NCBI GenBank assembly: GCA_024743215.1
Contig: JANSWZ010000014.1
Coordinates: forward strand, 1 to 64,000
DNA from: Alphaproteobacteria bacterium
GTDB taxonomy: Bacteria > Pseudomonadota > Alphaproteobacteria > Rhizobiales > GCA-2746425
Length of the DNA stretch: 64,000 nt
Reading direction: 5' to 3'
Shown here piece after piece: positions 45,257 to 54,262 of the stretch. Each line of letters begins with the position of its first letter. The first letter of the stretch is position 1. Both the position numbers and the translations under genes were made by a program. The notes under the pieces were generated by a model. That model was not told the DNA's origin, ran no database searches, and was given only the letters and a program-made list of their open reading frames with translations.

Positions 45257-46363
45257 ATGACCAAACTAATTCTCAACCGACGTCGCTTCTTGAGCACTGC
45301 CGCCGTGACGGGCGCCGCTCTTGCCAGCCCCGCGTATCTGCGCCGCTCCTATGCCGCAGGCGGTGAAGTGAACATCTGGACCTATAATGACTTCGTCCCG
45401 ACCGCATTCAAAGAACAGTTCGAGAGCGAAACTGGGATCAAGGTGAATGTGCGTCTGGTCGATGATCAGGGGAAACAGTTCAATTTGCTCGCTGCAGAAG
45501 CACCGAACCCCACAGTGGACATCATGACTGTCGCAGGACACCGCTTTTTACAGTTCATCGACAACAAACTTCTTGCACCATTGGATACAGACCGCTTGAG
45601 CAACTGGGGCAACATCAACCCAACATTTTCCGAAAGCGACTGGTCTACAATCAATGGAAACAAATGGGGTGCTCCAATCCTGTCGGGAATGGAAGTCCTG
45701 TCTTACAACACCGATCTGGTCGATGCAGAAGAAGCCAAGAGCTGGGATGTGCTTTTCTCTGAGAAGTACAAACAGAAAACCGCCTATATCATTCAGGATA
45801 TGATGTCGATCGTCATGCTCAAGCTTGGCTATGACGGCAACATGGTCGCCTATATGGATGATCCGGAAAAAGCGGCTGCAATTGTTGAAGAAGCCAAACA
45901 ATTCCTGATCGACAAGAAGCCGCTTGTGCGCAAATACTACGATGGCGGTGCTGAAATTCAGCAGATGTTCGTGAATCAGGATATTTCACTTGGTCACAGC
46001 TGGAACGGTCCGGCCGCTGCGCTGATCAATGATGGCTTCCCCCTTGCCATGACCATTCCGCGCGAAGGCTCGTATGGCTTTGTTTATACGTACAACATTG
46101 CCAATAACGCGCCCAACGCAGACAACGCCTATACATTCCTGGATGCAATTCTGGCCTCGCCCGAAATTGGCGCATCAATGACCAAGGCTTCAGGGTTTAT
46201 CTCGACTTACAAAGACTCCTCACAATATCTGACAGATCTTGAGAAGAAGTCGACATCGTTCTCGGATGAGGAAATAGCCAATCTTCAGTTCTTCCGCGCC
46301 GAAGCGAATGAGATGAAATACAGCCTTGTTGATCCGGCTGTAGAAGCAATCAAAGCGGCTTAA
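45257..46363 (+). CDS. spermidine/putrescine-type ABC transporter substrate-binding protein
   Basis: PotD/PotF-type type II binding protein, 368 aa. The N-terminus has a Tat-like signal, RRRFLSTAA, with cleavage near YAAGG. The mature start VNIWTYNDFVPTAF is typical of the family. AGGAGA lies 8 bases before the ATG. It follows the opine dehydrogenase-like gene and precedes two permeases and an ATPase. Cargo may be a polyamine, an opine or another cationic amine. Confidence 0.88.
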   Translation: MTKLILNRRRFLSTAAVTGAALASPAYLRRSYAAGGEVNIWTYNDFVPTAFKEQFESETGIKVNVRLVDDQGKQFNLLAAEAPNPTVDIMTVAGHRFLQFIDNKLLAPLDTDRLSNWGNINPTFSESDWSTINGNKWGAPILSGMEVLSYNTDLVDAEEAKSWDVLFSEKYKQKTAYIIQDMMSIVMLKLGYDGNMVAYMDDPEKAAAIVEEAKQFLIDKKPLVRKYYDGGAEIQQMFVNQDISLGHSWNGPAAALINDGFPLAMTIPREGSYGFVYTYNIANNAPNADNAYTFLDAILASPEIGASMTKASGFISTYKDSSQYLTDLEKKSTSFSDEEIANLQFFRAEANEMKYSLVDPAVEAIKAA

Positions 46364-46392
46364 GCCACAATACCGAAACAGCCTGAACATGT

Positions 46393-46420
46393 CCTTGTTC
46401 GCCAATCCTGGCGGACAAGG
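46393..46420 (+). other. stem-loop after the polyamine-type binding protein gene
   Basis: Arms CCTTGTTCGCCA and TGGCGGACAAGG pair over 12 positions (one T/G) around ATCC. No T-run follows. As after urtA and chvE, it lies between the binding-protein and permease or ATPase genes and probably raises binding-protein message. Confidence 0.6.
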
Positions 46421-46452
46421 CACCCCGACTTATTTGCGTAAGGAATTCCTGA

Positions 46453-47433
46453 ATGAGAAATGACGCGAGCGCGAACCGCGTTGCTGTCCCACAGAGGAAG
46501 ACAGACCGCACATTTTGGGGTCGTCTGGCGAATTGGACACCGTACCGCTCCCTCGTTCAATTGGCGACAGCTTCACCACGACGCCAGTTTTGGGTCCTTG
46601 CTTCATTACCGCTGCTGTGGGTTCTGAGCCAGCATTTGGGGCCAATGCTGCAGATGGTGCGTGTGAGCCTGACCGATGCCTATCCAGTTGCGGTGGGCGT
46701 TGAACAGCACTTCACATTTGACAACTACGTGCGTTTCTTCGGGGAACGTATTTTCTGGCAGCCATTTTTCCGAACCCTGACCTTTGCCGGGGTACTGACT
46801 TTTTGCACTTTAATCCTGACCTATCCGGTAGCCTATTTTCTGGCGCGCCATGTCAGCCGTAAGAACCAGATGTTGATGCTGCTACTTTTGCTGATCCCAT
46901 TCTGGGTCGGCGAAATCGTTCGCACCTATGCCATTATGATCCTTCTGGGAAACACAGGCGCAGTGAATCAAGCGCTGAAATGGCTTGGGCTGATCGATGA
47001 ACCCATCCCATTTATGTACACAAGTTTTTCTATGGGCATTGGCATCGTCTATCTTACCGCGCTCTATATGCTTCTTCCGCTCTATTCAGCGTTGGAAAAA
47101 CTTCCCAAGAGTTATAATGAAGCGGCAGCCGATCTTGGAGCTGGCGCTTGGACGCGGTTCCGCCGTGTCACATTGCCTTTGACACTCGAAGGAATTTCTT
47201 CGGGATGTACATTGGTCTTCCTGATATCGACGGGCTTTTACGCCACACCAGTTTTGTTGGGCGGGCCATCAACCACCGTGTTTTCCGAAACCATTGCCGG
47301 CTTCTTCCACAATGCCGGTGACGAATGGCCGACGGGTGCAGCCTTTGCGACCATCATGTTCATCGCGGCAATATTCCTGACCGGAACATTCCAAAAACTG
47401 ATGCAGGCTCTGCGTAAGGGAGACACAAAATGA
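46453..47433 (+). CDS. spermidine/putrescine-type ABC permease (PotB-like)
   Basis: Inner-membrane permease, 326 aa, with a longer hydrophilic N-terminus (about 45 residues) and six hydrophobic segments. The EAA loop motif, near residue 225, reads NEAAADLGAGAWTRFRRVTLPL. AAGGAA precedes the ATG. Its stop overlaps the next start by four bases. Confidence 0.88.
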   Translation: MRNDASANRVAVPQRKTDRTFWGRLANWTPYRSLVQLATASPRRQFWVLASLPLLWVLSQHLGPMLQMVRVSLTDAYPVAVGVEQHFTFDNYVRFFGERIFWQPFFRTLTFAGVLTFCTLILTYPVAYFLARHVSRKNQMLMLLLLLIPFWVGEIVRTYAIMILLGNTGAVNQALKWLGLIDEPIPFMYTSFSMGIGIVYLTALYMLLPLYSALEKLPKSYNEAAADLGAGAWTRFRRVTLPLTLEGISSGCTLVFLISTGFYATPVLLGGPSTTVFSETIAGFFHNAGDEWPTGAAFATIMFIAAIFLTGTFQKLMQALRKGDTK

Positions 47434-48221
47434 ATCGTGGCAACCGAATTCTGCTGGCGTGTTCCTATTGGGCATTTGTTCTGTATGTATTTGTCCCGCT
47501 GTTGTTGATGATCCTGATGGGGTTCAAGGACAGCAAATTCATCGGATTCCCGATCCGCTCCTGGACACTGGATTGGTACACCGGTGTGTTTTCTGATGGC
47601 GATGTGGTCTCGACATTAGGCTACTCTATGGCCATAGCAGTGCTGTCGACCTTGATTTCCGTGGCCGTTGGAACCTGGATTGCGGTTCTGCTCGAAGGCC
47701 GCAAATTTTTGGGGCGCACAACCGTTTTTGGGCTGACAATACTCCCTGCTCTGATTCCGGGAATTATCTCTGCTATTGCATTTCGGATTTATGCACGCTG
47801 GCTTGGGATAGAACCCGGCATGGGGGCCATTGTCTGGGCACACGCTGTGCACAATGTTCCCTTTGTGGCACTTGTGGTCATGGCCCGACTTTCAACCTTG
47901 CCTAAAAGCCAGATCGAGGCAGCGCGCGATCTGGGCGCTGATCCGTTGATCACCTTTATGCGCATCACACTGCCCTATCTGATACCGGCCATTTTGGGCG
48001 CCAGCATCTTTTGCCTTCTTCTCAGCTTTGATGATTTTGTCCGCTCGTTCTTCCTTGGCGGGTATGAGCCGACACTGCCCGTCTTGATCTTCGCCAAACT
48101 GAGATCGGGTATGTCGCCCGAAATTAACGCAATTGCGACCGTCGCATTGGTCCTGACAGCCGCATTGGGCATCTGGGCTGAAAGGTTTACGCGCCGTATG
48201 AACAAGGATTCCAAAACATGA
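47430..48221 (+). CDS. spermidine/putrescine-type ABC permease (PotC-like)
   Basis: Second inner-membrane permease, 263 aa, six hydrophobic segments. Its EAA loop is EAARDLGADPLITFMRITLP near residue 168. It overlaps both neighbours by four bases, so the permease and ATPase genes are coupled. Confidence 0.88.
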   Translation: MNRGNRILLACSYWAFVLYVFVPLLLMILMGFKDSKFIGFPIRSWTLDWYTGVFSDGDVVSTLGYSMAIAVLSTLISVAVGTWIAVLLEGRKFLGRTTVFGLTILPALIPGIISAIAFRIYARWLGIEPGMGAIVWAHAVHNVPFVALVVMARLSTLPKSQIEAARDLGADPLITFMRITLPYLIPAILGASIFCLLLSFDDFVRSFFLGGYEPTLPVLIFAKLRSGMSPEINAIATVALVLTAALGIWAERFTRRMNKDSKT

Positions 48222-49303
48222 CCGGCTCATCTGCACTTGTCCGTATCGAGGGCGTTTCAAAAAACTTCGGCGATGTATTGGCGCTGGACAATCTGACCCT
48301 GGATATTGCACGCGGCGAGTTCGTGACCTTTCTTGGTCCCTCCGGCTGCGGCAAGTCTACGACGTTGAGAATACTCGGCGGGTTTGAACGTCCATCATCA
48401 GGTCGCATCATTCTGGACGGGGAAGATGTGACCATGCAGCCGCCGGAAAAACGCCATGTAAATATGGTGTTTCAGGACTATGCATTGTTCCCTCACATGA
48501 CCGTACGGCAGAATATTTCGTTCGGGCTTGAGCTGATGGGCATGGACCGCGCGGGTATCGGGCGCCGCCTGGACGAAATCATGGCCTTTCTCGAACTCGA
48601 TACATATGGCGATCGTTATCCCGGCCAGTTGTCGGGCGGGCAACGCCAAAGGGTAGCTCTCGCACGGGCGCTGGCGCCGGACCCGGCACTGTTGTTGCTG
48701 GATGAGCCTTTGGGCGCGCTTGACGCAAAGCTGCGTGGACAAGTGCAACTGGAACTCAAATCAATCCAGCGCCGCACCAATAAGACCTTCTTCTTTGTCA
48801 CCCACGATCAGGAAGAGGCACTGACCATGTCCGATCGTATTGTTGTCATGAACAATGGTCGGGTGGAGCAAGATGGCACACCAGAAGAACTGTATTTCCA
48901 CCCTGCCACCCGGTTTGTTGCTGAATTCATTGGCGAAACCAATCTGTTATCAGGCGAAATGCGTGGCAGGGATGGCGACACGGTGATGATGGATTGGTTC
49001 GGTCAGACATTGAGCGGCCGCGCGCCCGCGGGTGTTCCAGATGTTGGAGAGGCGATTACAGCTTCAGTTCGTCTTGAAAAACTAGGCTTTTCTCACGACC
49101 GGCCCGCCTTGGCGAATGCGGTGCAGGGCAAAGTCATCGCAAAAACATTTCTCGGAAGTCGCCTGGCGGTAGATCTCGCAGTGGGGGAAGCACAGGGTGC
49201 AGTTTTGCGAGCGTTTGTCGATGCCGAAACCGGCCAGTCAATTGGCGCAGACCCTGTGTGGATCGGTTGGGACACTGACAGCATGTCGGTGCTTCGGGAC
49301 TGA
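48218..49303 (+). CDS. spermidine/putrescine-type ABC ATP-binding protein (PotA-like)
   Basis: ATPase of the importer, 361 aa. Walker A GPSGCGKSTTLR is near residue 40, signature LSGGQRQRVALARAL and Walker B LLLLDEPLGALDAK. The C-terminal about 100 residues form a TOBE domain (TASVRLEKLGF onward). Last gene of the operon. The following 181 bases show no strong terminator. Confidence 0.9.
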   Translation: MTGSSALVRIEGVSKNFGDVLALDNLTLDIARGEFVTFLGPSGCGKSTTLRILGGFERPSSGRIILDGEDVTMQPPEKRHVNMVFQDYALFPHMTVRQNISFGLELMGMDRAGIGRRLDEIMAFLELDTYGDRYPGQLSGGQRQRVALARALAPDPALLLLDEPLGALDAKLRGQVQLELKSIQRRTNKTFFFVTHDQEEALTMSDRIVVMNNGRVEQDGTPEELYFHPATRFVAEFIGETNLLSGEMRGRDGDTVMMDWFGQTLSGRAPAGVPDVGEAITASVRLEKLGFSHDRPALANAVQGKVIAKTFLGSRLAVDLAVGEAQGAVLRAFVDAETGQSIGADPVWIGWDTDSMSVLRD

Positions 49304-49484
49304 CGAACCTGTACAGACATCGACACATCGTGCCCACCGCGATTGCCCAAACGGAAATTGCGGAAGCCATTGGGTGTTGAAGAACAAAGGTCTGTTGCTT
49401 CCTTGGAGTTGCCAATAGCGCATGCCAGTGAGTTGGCCTGTGACTTGAGCAACTGCGTCTCAATTCTCAGGTTTCAGAAGTCAA

Positions 49485-49754
49485 CTATTCCTGTTTCAGC
49501 GTATTGAGAATGCTCTGCCATTCGCGCTCGAGTTCCTGGCTGACTTGCGTCTTTTCCGCTCTGCGATACCAGTAAGACGCGTTGGACGTATCGCCTTCGA
49601 TCAGGTGAACCAATCCATGAACCCAGTCATAGTCTGGAACGCCCTCGTTGGATTGGCAAAGGTCATGACATGAGTTCCAATTGGGGCCCGTTTCAAAATT
49701 GTCATCCTTAAGACCTTCCACCGCCTTTATGAGAATGTCTCTTGTTTGGTTCAT
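49485..49754 (-). CDS. small conserved-looking protein of unknown function
   Basis: An 89-aa soluble protein that I cannot assign to a family. It carries a central VPDYDWVHGLVHLIEGDTSN segment rich in aromatic residues, and a helical C-terminus. The start at 49754 (MNQTRDIL) is more likely than 49802, because the extra residues do not look coding. It stands alone on the minus strand. Confidence 0.6.
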   Translation of the reverse strand: MNQTRDILIKAVEGLKDDNFETGPNWNSCHDLCQSNEGVPDYDWVHGLVHLIEGDTSNASYWYRRAEKTQVSQELEREWQSILNTLKQE

Positions 49755-50195
49755 AACTCTGGTCCCAACTTTAATAGGTTTCAGGCAAGCCCACCATGGC
49801 ATCTCTACAACCCTGACGGATGAAGGTGTCCATCGTAACTAGATTGGCAGCAATAATGTACCCAAGATCAAATTGACACAGCAAGAAGGCGTATTTCTGA
49901 TGGATTATTCAACATCCGTTAGCCGTGGTCACGTCCAAAGAACATCTTCAGTAAATAGACCTTTCGTTGAAAAGGAAGCAAGGATCGCAACCTGAAACCC
50001 TGCTGGAGGGATTGATTGCGGGCGCACATGGGCAGTGACCACCCTCAACACACGGACCTGCCATCTGATGTGACATTCACAGTGTTGTAGTTCCGTTGAC
50101 AATTCCTCAAAACGAAGTTGATACAGAAAACCTTGTCACACTTTGGGTCTCGCGATTGTCTAATACTTATGACGACGCAAAACGGACGGTGAGAC
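49755..50195. other. intergenic stretch upstream of the sigma factor gene
   Basis: No gene is supported in these 441 bases. The right end carries the ECF-type promoter described separately. I see no repeat, RNA gene or terminator in the rest. Confidence 0.5.
50134..50166 (+). promoter_or_regulatory. ECF-type promoter candidate, TGTCACA-N16-TGTC
   Basis: TGTCACA (50134-50140), a 16-base spacer and TGTC (50157-50160), followed by TAATAC. It is close to the TGTCACA-N16-CGTC promoter reported for ECF41-type sigma factors and lies 30 bases before the sigma gene start, suggesting autoregulation. Confidence 0.5.
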
Positions 50196-51008
50196 ATGAC
50201 AGCAATTTCAACAACCACAATTGATCTGGCAAAGGATGGAGACGCACAAGCGCTGGAAACTCTTGTCCGTGCTGTTCAGGGCCATGTATATCATTTGTCG
50301 ATCCGCATGCTGGCTGATCCGATGGCAGCGCAGGACGCCACGCAAGAAATACTCATACGCATCATTACCAAGCTCTCGACATTTCAGGGTGATAGCAAAT
50401 TCGAAACCTGGACATACAGGGTCGCGACAAACTACCTGCTCACCGCCCAAAAAATAAGTGCCAGCGATCCGGGCTTGTCTTTCCAAATGTTCTCGGATGA
50501 TCTGCTGCACGGCCTCGTCGACGAGCACCATGCAGCGCCCGAAGATCACATCATGCTCAATGAGCTACGCATCCGATGCACAATGGCGATGCTTCTCTGC
50601 CTGGACCGCAATCATCGCGCAGCCTACATCCTTGGCGAAGTACTTGAGTTTGACCACAGCGAGGCGGCGCATATTCTGGAGATCTCACCAGCGAACTTTC
50701 GTAAGCGTTTGTCGCGGGCACGCCAGAGCGTTCAGGACTTCACGGCAGCGACATGCGGGCTCGGAGGTCAGTCAACTGCGTGCACCTGCCGCAAACGACT
50801 TCCCGCAGCAATGGCACAAGGTCGTATCGGCAAATTTCCAACAAAGGAACTGATGGAAGCGCCCAGTTTTGCTGACGTTCGGGCCGAAGCAAAAAGGGTG
50901 GAAACCATGTTGGTTGCTGCGAAGCTTCAACGGGCAACAGGCCCGCTAAGACCTCAAAAGGACTATGCAGAAGCTGTTTTAAAGCTCGTCACGCTTCCCG
51001 ACCCATAA
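50196..51008 (+). CDS. ECF-type RNA polymerase sigma factor with C-terminal extension
   Basis: A 270-aa sigma factor. Region 2 spans residues about 15-85 (DATQEILIRIITKLSTFQG, FETWTYRVATNYLL) and region 4 about 125-180 (AAHILEISPANFRKRLSRAR). A further 85 residues follow, with three cysteines in a GQSTACTCRKR neighbourhood, so a metal or redox switch is possible. No anti-sigma gene is adjacent; instead a secreted NTF2-like protein is encoded next. A TGTCACA promoter precedes the gene. Confidence 0.85.
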   Translation: MTAISTTTIDLAKDGDAQALETLVRAVQGHVYHLSIRMLADPMAAQDATQEILIRIITKLSTFQGDSKFETWTYRVATNYLLTAQKISASDPGLSFQMFSDDLLHGLVDEHHAAPEDHIMLNELRIRCTMAMLLCLDRNHRAAYILGEVLEFDHSEAAHILEISPANFRKRLSRARQSVQDFTAATCGLGGQSTACTCRKRLPAAMAQGRIGKFPTKELMEAPSFADVRAEAKRVETMLVAAKLQRATGPLRPQKDYAEAVLKLVTLPDP

Positions 51009-51038
51009 ACAACCACATCAACTCAAAAGGAAACTTCG

Positions 51039-51515
51039 ATGAAACACACAATCGTGTGGCTGATGGCGCTTGCCGTGATCATGCCTCAAATCTCTAACGC
51101 AACAGGAACTAAGATGTCACAAGATGAGCAGAATGCGCTCGCCGCAATCGAAACAATGACCATGGCCTTTCAAAACAAGGACCTGCCCGGTGTCATGGCC
51201 AGTTACGAAAGTCCTGCAACAATTGTATTTGAACCTGGCGTTCCGGTCACGGACCCGGTCCAGATGAAACAGATTTTTGGCAAAATGGCGCTGATTGACC
51301 CGGTTTTTGAATATCCGGCGGGCCATGAGGTGATTGTAAACGAAGACATCGCGCTGCACATCGCTCCCTGGAGCATGACCGGCAAGACACCAGACGGTCA
51401 GAATATTGCGCAATCCGGATTGTCCGTCGCGGTGCTGCGCAGACAGTCCGACGACAGTTGGAAAATGGTCATCGACAATCCCCATGGCGGGCAACTTTTG
51501 TCGCAGGGACACTAA
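51039..51515 (+). CDS. secreted NTF2/SnoaL-like protein
   Basis: A 158-aa protein with an N-terminal signal peptide (hydrophobic WLMALAVIMPQI, likely cut near NATG) and a DUF4440/SnoaL-like cone fold (AFQNKDLPGVMASY, GQNIAQSGLSVAVLRR, WKMVIDNPHGG). It lies 30 bases after the sigma gene with AAAGGAAA before its ATG, so the two are probably cotranscribed. Some ECF sigma factors carry a SnoaL domain at their C-terminus; here it is separate and exported. Function unknown. Confidence 0.78.
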   Translation: MKHTIVWLMALAVIMPQISNATGTKMSQDEQNALAAIETMTMAFQNKDLPGVMASYESPATIVFEPGVPVTDPVQMKQIFGKMALIDPVFEYPAGHEVIVNEDIALHIAPWSMTGKTPDGQNIAQSGLSVAVLRRQSDDSWKMVIDNPHGGQLLSQGH

Positions 51516-51768
51516 TCTTTGTGGGCCGTGCATTGTATCGCGGCCCACTGGAATCTCATTCTCCGACCTGTGATGCCAACGGCAATCGGGGATACGGGCA
51601 ACATCATTGCCATGTCTCAAAGCAACCACCAGCCGTAAAGAACTCCCGGCTGATTTGTTCTGCCTACCCAGCTCTTTCAGATGCCTTTGTTGCTGTGAAC
51701 ACTGGACTCTGGCGCGCCAATTCGGCAACACTCCCCTTTGAACAATCAGTCTAAATAAGGAGAGCAAA

Positions 51769-52608
51769 ATGTCGTCATTTCAGCTGAAGGCTTTTGGATT
51801 TGGTACCGTGCTGGCAGCAATTGCGGCCCTGAGCACACCAACCTATGCGATGGATGCCTGCGCAACCGGCAAAACTATTACGGAAGGCAAGCTGACAATT
51901 GCGACCGGTAATCCGGCTTACTATCCGTGGGTGCATGATGATACGCCGCAAAGTGGCAAAGGGTTTGAGGCGGCTGTCGGCTATGCGGTGGCTGACAAAA
52001 TGGGCTTTGCCAAAGATGATGTAGTCTGGGTGCGCACATCCTTTGACGAAGCAATTCAGCCCGGCGCGAAAAATTTCGATTTCAATATGCAGCAATATTC
52101 AATCACCGAAGAGCGCGAGAGAGTTGTTGATTTTTCTGATCCCTATTATGCCGCGCCCGCCGCGATTTTGGTGCGTCAAAAGACCGTAGATGCCGGATTG
52201 AAGCCGGAAATGGCGGCACTCAAAGCTCTGAAATGGGGTGTCGCCCAAGCGACCACAGCCTTGCCGGTTGTCACACAAACCATCCAGCCGGAAAGCGATC
52301 CTCTGTTTTACGATGATACCGCAAATGCGGTTGCTGCCATGCAGGCAGACCAGATTGATGCAGCAATCTTCGATTTGCCGACAGCGCTCTATCTGTCTGC
52401 AGTTGTTCTGGATGACGGTGTGGTGCTGGGCCAGTTTCCTGCAGCGCAGTCAGACAACCCTGACCAGTTCGGCATGTTGATGGCTGAAGGTAACCCAATC
52501 AAAGAATGCGTTGACGCTGCGCTGGCCGAACTGAAAACCGATGGCTCCTTGACCGAAATTGAGGCGGAATGGTTGCAGGCTGCGACTAATGTTCCGCTCG
52601 TCAAATAG
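51769..52608 (+). CDS. polar amino acid-type ABC transporter substrate-binding protein
   Basis: Family 3 (HisJ/GlnH type) periplasmic binding protein, 279 aa, with a signal peptide cut near TYAMD. The core has PAYYPWVHDD, KNFDFNMQQYSITEERERVVDFSDPYY in part, and a C-terminal lobe ending LQAATNVPLVK. A TAAGGAGAG ribosome binding site precedes the ATG. The permease gene starts 11 bases later. Cargo is an amino acid or related compound; not resolved. Confidence 0.88.
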   Translation: MSSFQLKAFGFGTVLAAIAALSTPTYAMDACATGKTITEGKLTIATGNPAYYPWVHDDTPQSGKGFEAAVGYAVADKMGFAKDDVVWVRTSFDEAIQPGAKNFDFNMQQYSITEERERVVDFSDPYYAAPAAILVRQKTVDAGLKPEMAALKALKWGVAQATTALPVVTQTIQPESDPLFYDDTANAVAAMQADQIDAAIFDLPTALYLSAVVLDDGVVLGQFPAAQSDNPDQFGMLMAEGNPIKECVDAALAELKTDGSLTEIEAEWLQAATNVPLVK

Positions 52609-52619
52609 CAGCTGCTGCT

Positions 52620-53429
52620 TTGAACAGACGTGAAGCATATGAGGCCCGCCAACGGAAGCGGGCCTTAATTCTTGCAACGATCAGCACCCTGCTTGTCGTC
52701 GCGATACTTGTTATTTTCGTACCTATGGCGCCTGGTTGGGAACAGGTGAGGAAGAGCTTCTTTTCCGGCGATGTCTTTGTCCAAAGCTTTCCGAAAATGG
52801 CGAAGGCATTTTTGCTCAATATTGCAATCTTTGCGTGGTCGGCACCGCTGGTGGCAATCGTTGGCTTGCTCATCGCACTTGCGCGATCAGTGCGGTCACC
52901 GGCTTTGTTCCCATTGCGGATATTCGGCGCAGCCTATGTGGATATCTTCCGCGGGCTTCCGGTGGTTCTTGTCATTTATCTGATCGGGTTTGGCATTCCC
53001 GGGCTTGGGCTGCCGCGTCCCTATAACAGCCCCTACATCTGGGGCACGGTAGCGCTGGTGCTGACATACTCAGCCTATGTCGCGGAGATCTTGCGCTCTG
53101 GCATTGAAAGTGTGCACGCAAGCCAACGGGCCGCGGGCCTTTCCTTAGGAATGAGCGAGCGCAGCGTCATGCGTGACATCGTGTTGCCACAGGCGATCCG
53201 CCGCGTAGTCCCGGCCAATATGAACATGCTGATCGCAATGCAAAAGGACGTGGCGCTGCTCAGCTTTATCGGGCCAGTGGAAATTTTGCGCCAGGCCGGT
53301 ATTTTCAAAAGCCTGTTTGCCAATTTTACCCCCTATGTGGTTGCTGCGGCAATCTTTCTGGTCGTAACAATTCCGGCAACGCGTTACGCGGATTACTTGA
53401 TGAACAGGCAGCGTGATGCTCGAAGCTGA
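52620..53429 (+). CDS. polar amino acid-type ABC transporter permease
   Basis: Inner-membrane permease of the HisM/GlnP family, 269 aa, with a basic N-terminus and five to six hydrophobic segments. The [14 protein letters not shown] and [24 protein letters not shown] motifs are typical. It appears to start with TTG at 52620; the next in-frame ATG is too far inside. It overlaps the ATPase gene. Only one permease is present, so it may form a homodimer. Confidence 0.85.
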   Translation: MNRREAYEARQRKRALILATISTLLVVAILVIFVPMAPGWEQVRKSFFSGDVFVQSFPKMAKAFLLNIAIFAWSAPLVAIVGLLIALARSVRSPALFPLRIFGAAYVDIFRGLPVVLVIYLIGFGIPGLGLPRPYNSPYIWGTVALVLTYSAYVAEILRSGIESVHASQRAAGLSLGMSERSVMRDIVLPQAIRRVVPANMNMLIAMQKDVALLSFIGPVEILRQAGIFKSLFANFTPYVVAAAIFLVVTIPATRYADYLMNRQRDARS

Positions 53430-54159
53430 ACCGAAATTGCGAATGCGGGGAGTGGTCAAGAACTTTGGCGATCATGCGGTGTTGCGCGGCATTGACCTCA
53501 CTGTCAGCGAGGGCGAAATGGTGTGTCTGATTGGCGCATCGGGGTCCGGGAAATCGACACTGTTACGCTGTCTCAACGGTTTGGAACCGGTGGATGATGG
53601 CGAAATTTTCCTGGATAGTCTCGACATTGCAGAACCCGGCCTTGATCTTGGCCCGGTCCGTCAACGCATCGGCATCGTGTTTCAAAGCTTCAATTTGTTT
53701 CCGCATATGAACGCATTGGAAAATGTGCTGCTCGCTCCGCGCCGGGTGCTTGGCAAAACCAGAGACCAGATGATGGGTGAAGCCGAAGCCCTGTTCACGC
53801 GCTTTGGTCTGGCTGCCCACATGCACAAATATCCCGATCAGCTTTCCGGCGGTCAACAGCAACGGGTGGCCATCATTCGCGCACTGGCAATGAAACCGGA
53901 AGTCATGCTGTTTGATGAAGTCACCTCAGCACTCGACCCGGAACTGGTAGGCGAGGTTCTGGATGTTTTGCGTGCCCTGCAAGCGGAGGGCATGACGATG
54001 ATTTTGGCAACCCACGAAATGCGCTTTGCCCGCGATGTCGCTGATCGGATCTGCTTTATGGATGCCGGCGTAATGCTGGAAGAAGGCACGCCGGATGTCA
54101 TTTTCTCCGCGCCCAAAAACGAGCGCACCAAAGCGTTTCTGAAGAGTATATTGGTTTAG
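53413..54159 (+). CDS. polar amino acid-type ABC transporter ATP-binding protein
   Basis: HisP/GlnQ-type ATPase, about 248 aa. Walker [13 protein letters not shown], signature [15 protein letters not shown] and Walker [17 protein letters not shown] at 53413 is directly followed by ATG at 53416; both lie inside the end of the permease gene, so translation is coupled. Confidence 0.9.
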   Translation: MMLEAEPKLRMRGVVKNFGDHAVLRGIDLTVSEGEMVCLIGASGSGKSTLLRCLNGLEPVDDGEIFLDSLDIAEPGLDLGPVRQRIGIVFQSFNLFPHMNALENVLLAPRRVLGKTRDQMMGEAEALFTRFGLAAHMHKYPDQLSGGQQQRVAIIRALAMKPEVMLFDEVTSALDPELVGEVLDVLRALQAEGMTMILATHEMRFARDVADRICFMDAGVMLEEGTPDVIFSAPKNERTKAFLKSILV

Positions 54160-54262
54160 AATGTGTGGCGGCCTTGCGAACAAAGCTGCCTTGAGCGAAT
54201 GTCAATTCCGCTTGTAATCACATGATCTTTTTCACACGTTCATTGCGCGTGTCGTTTGACCA

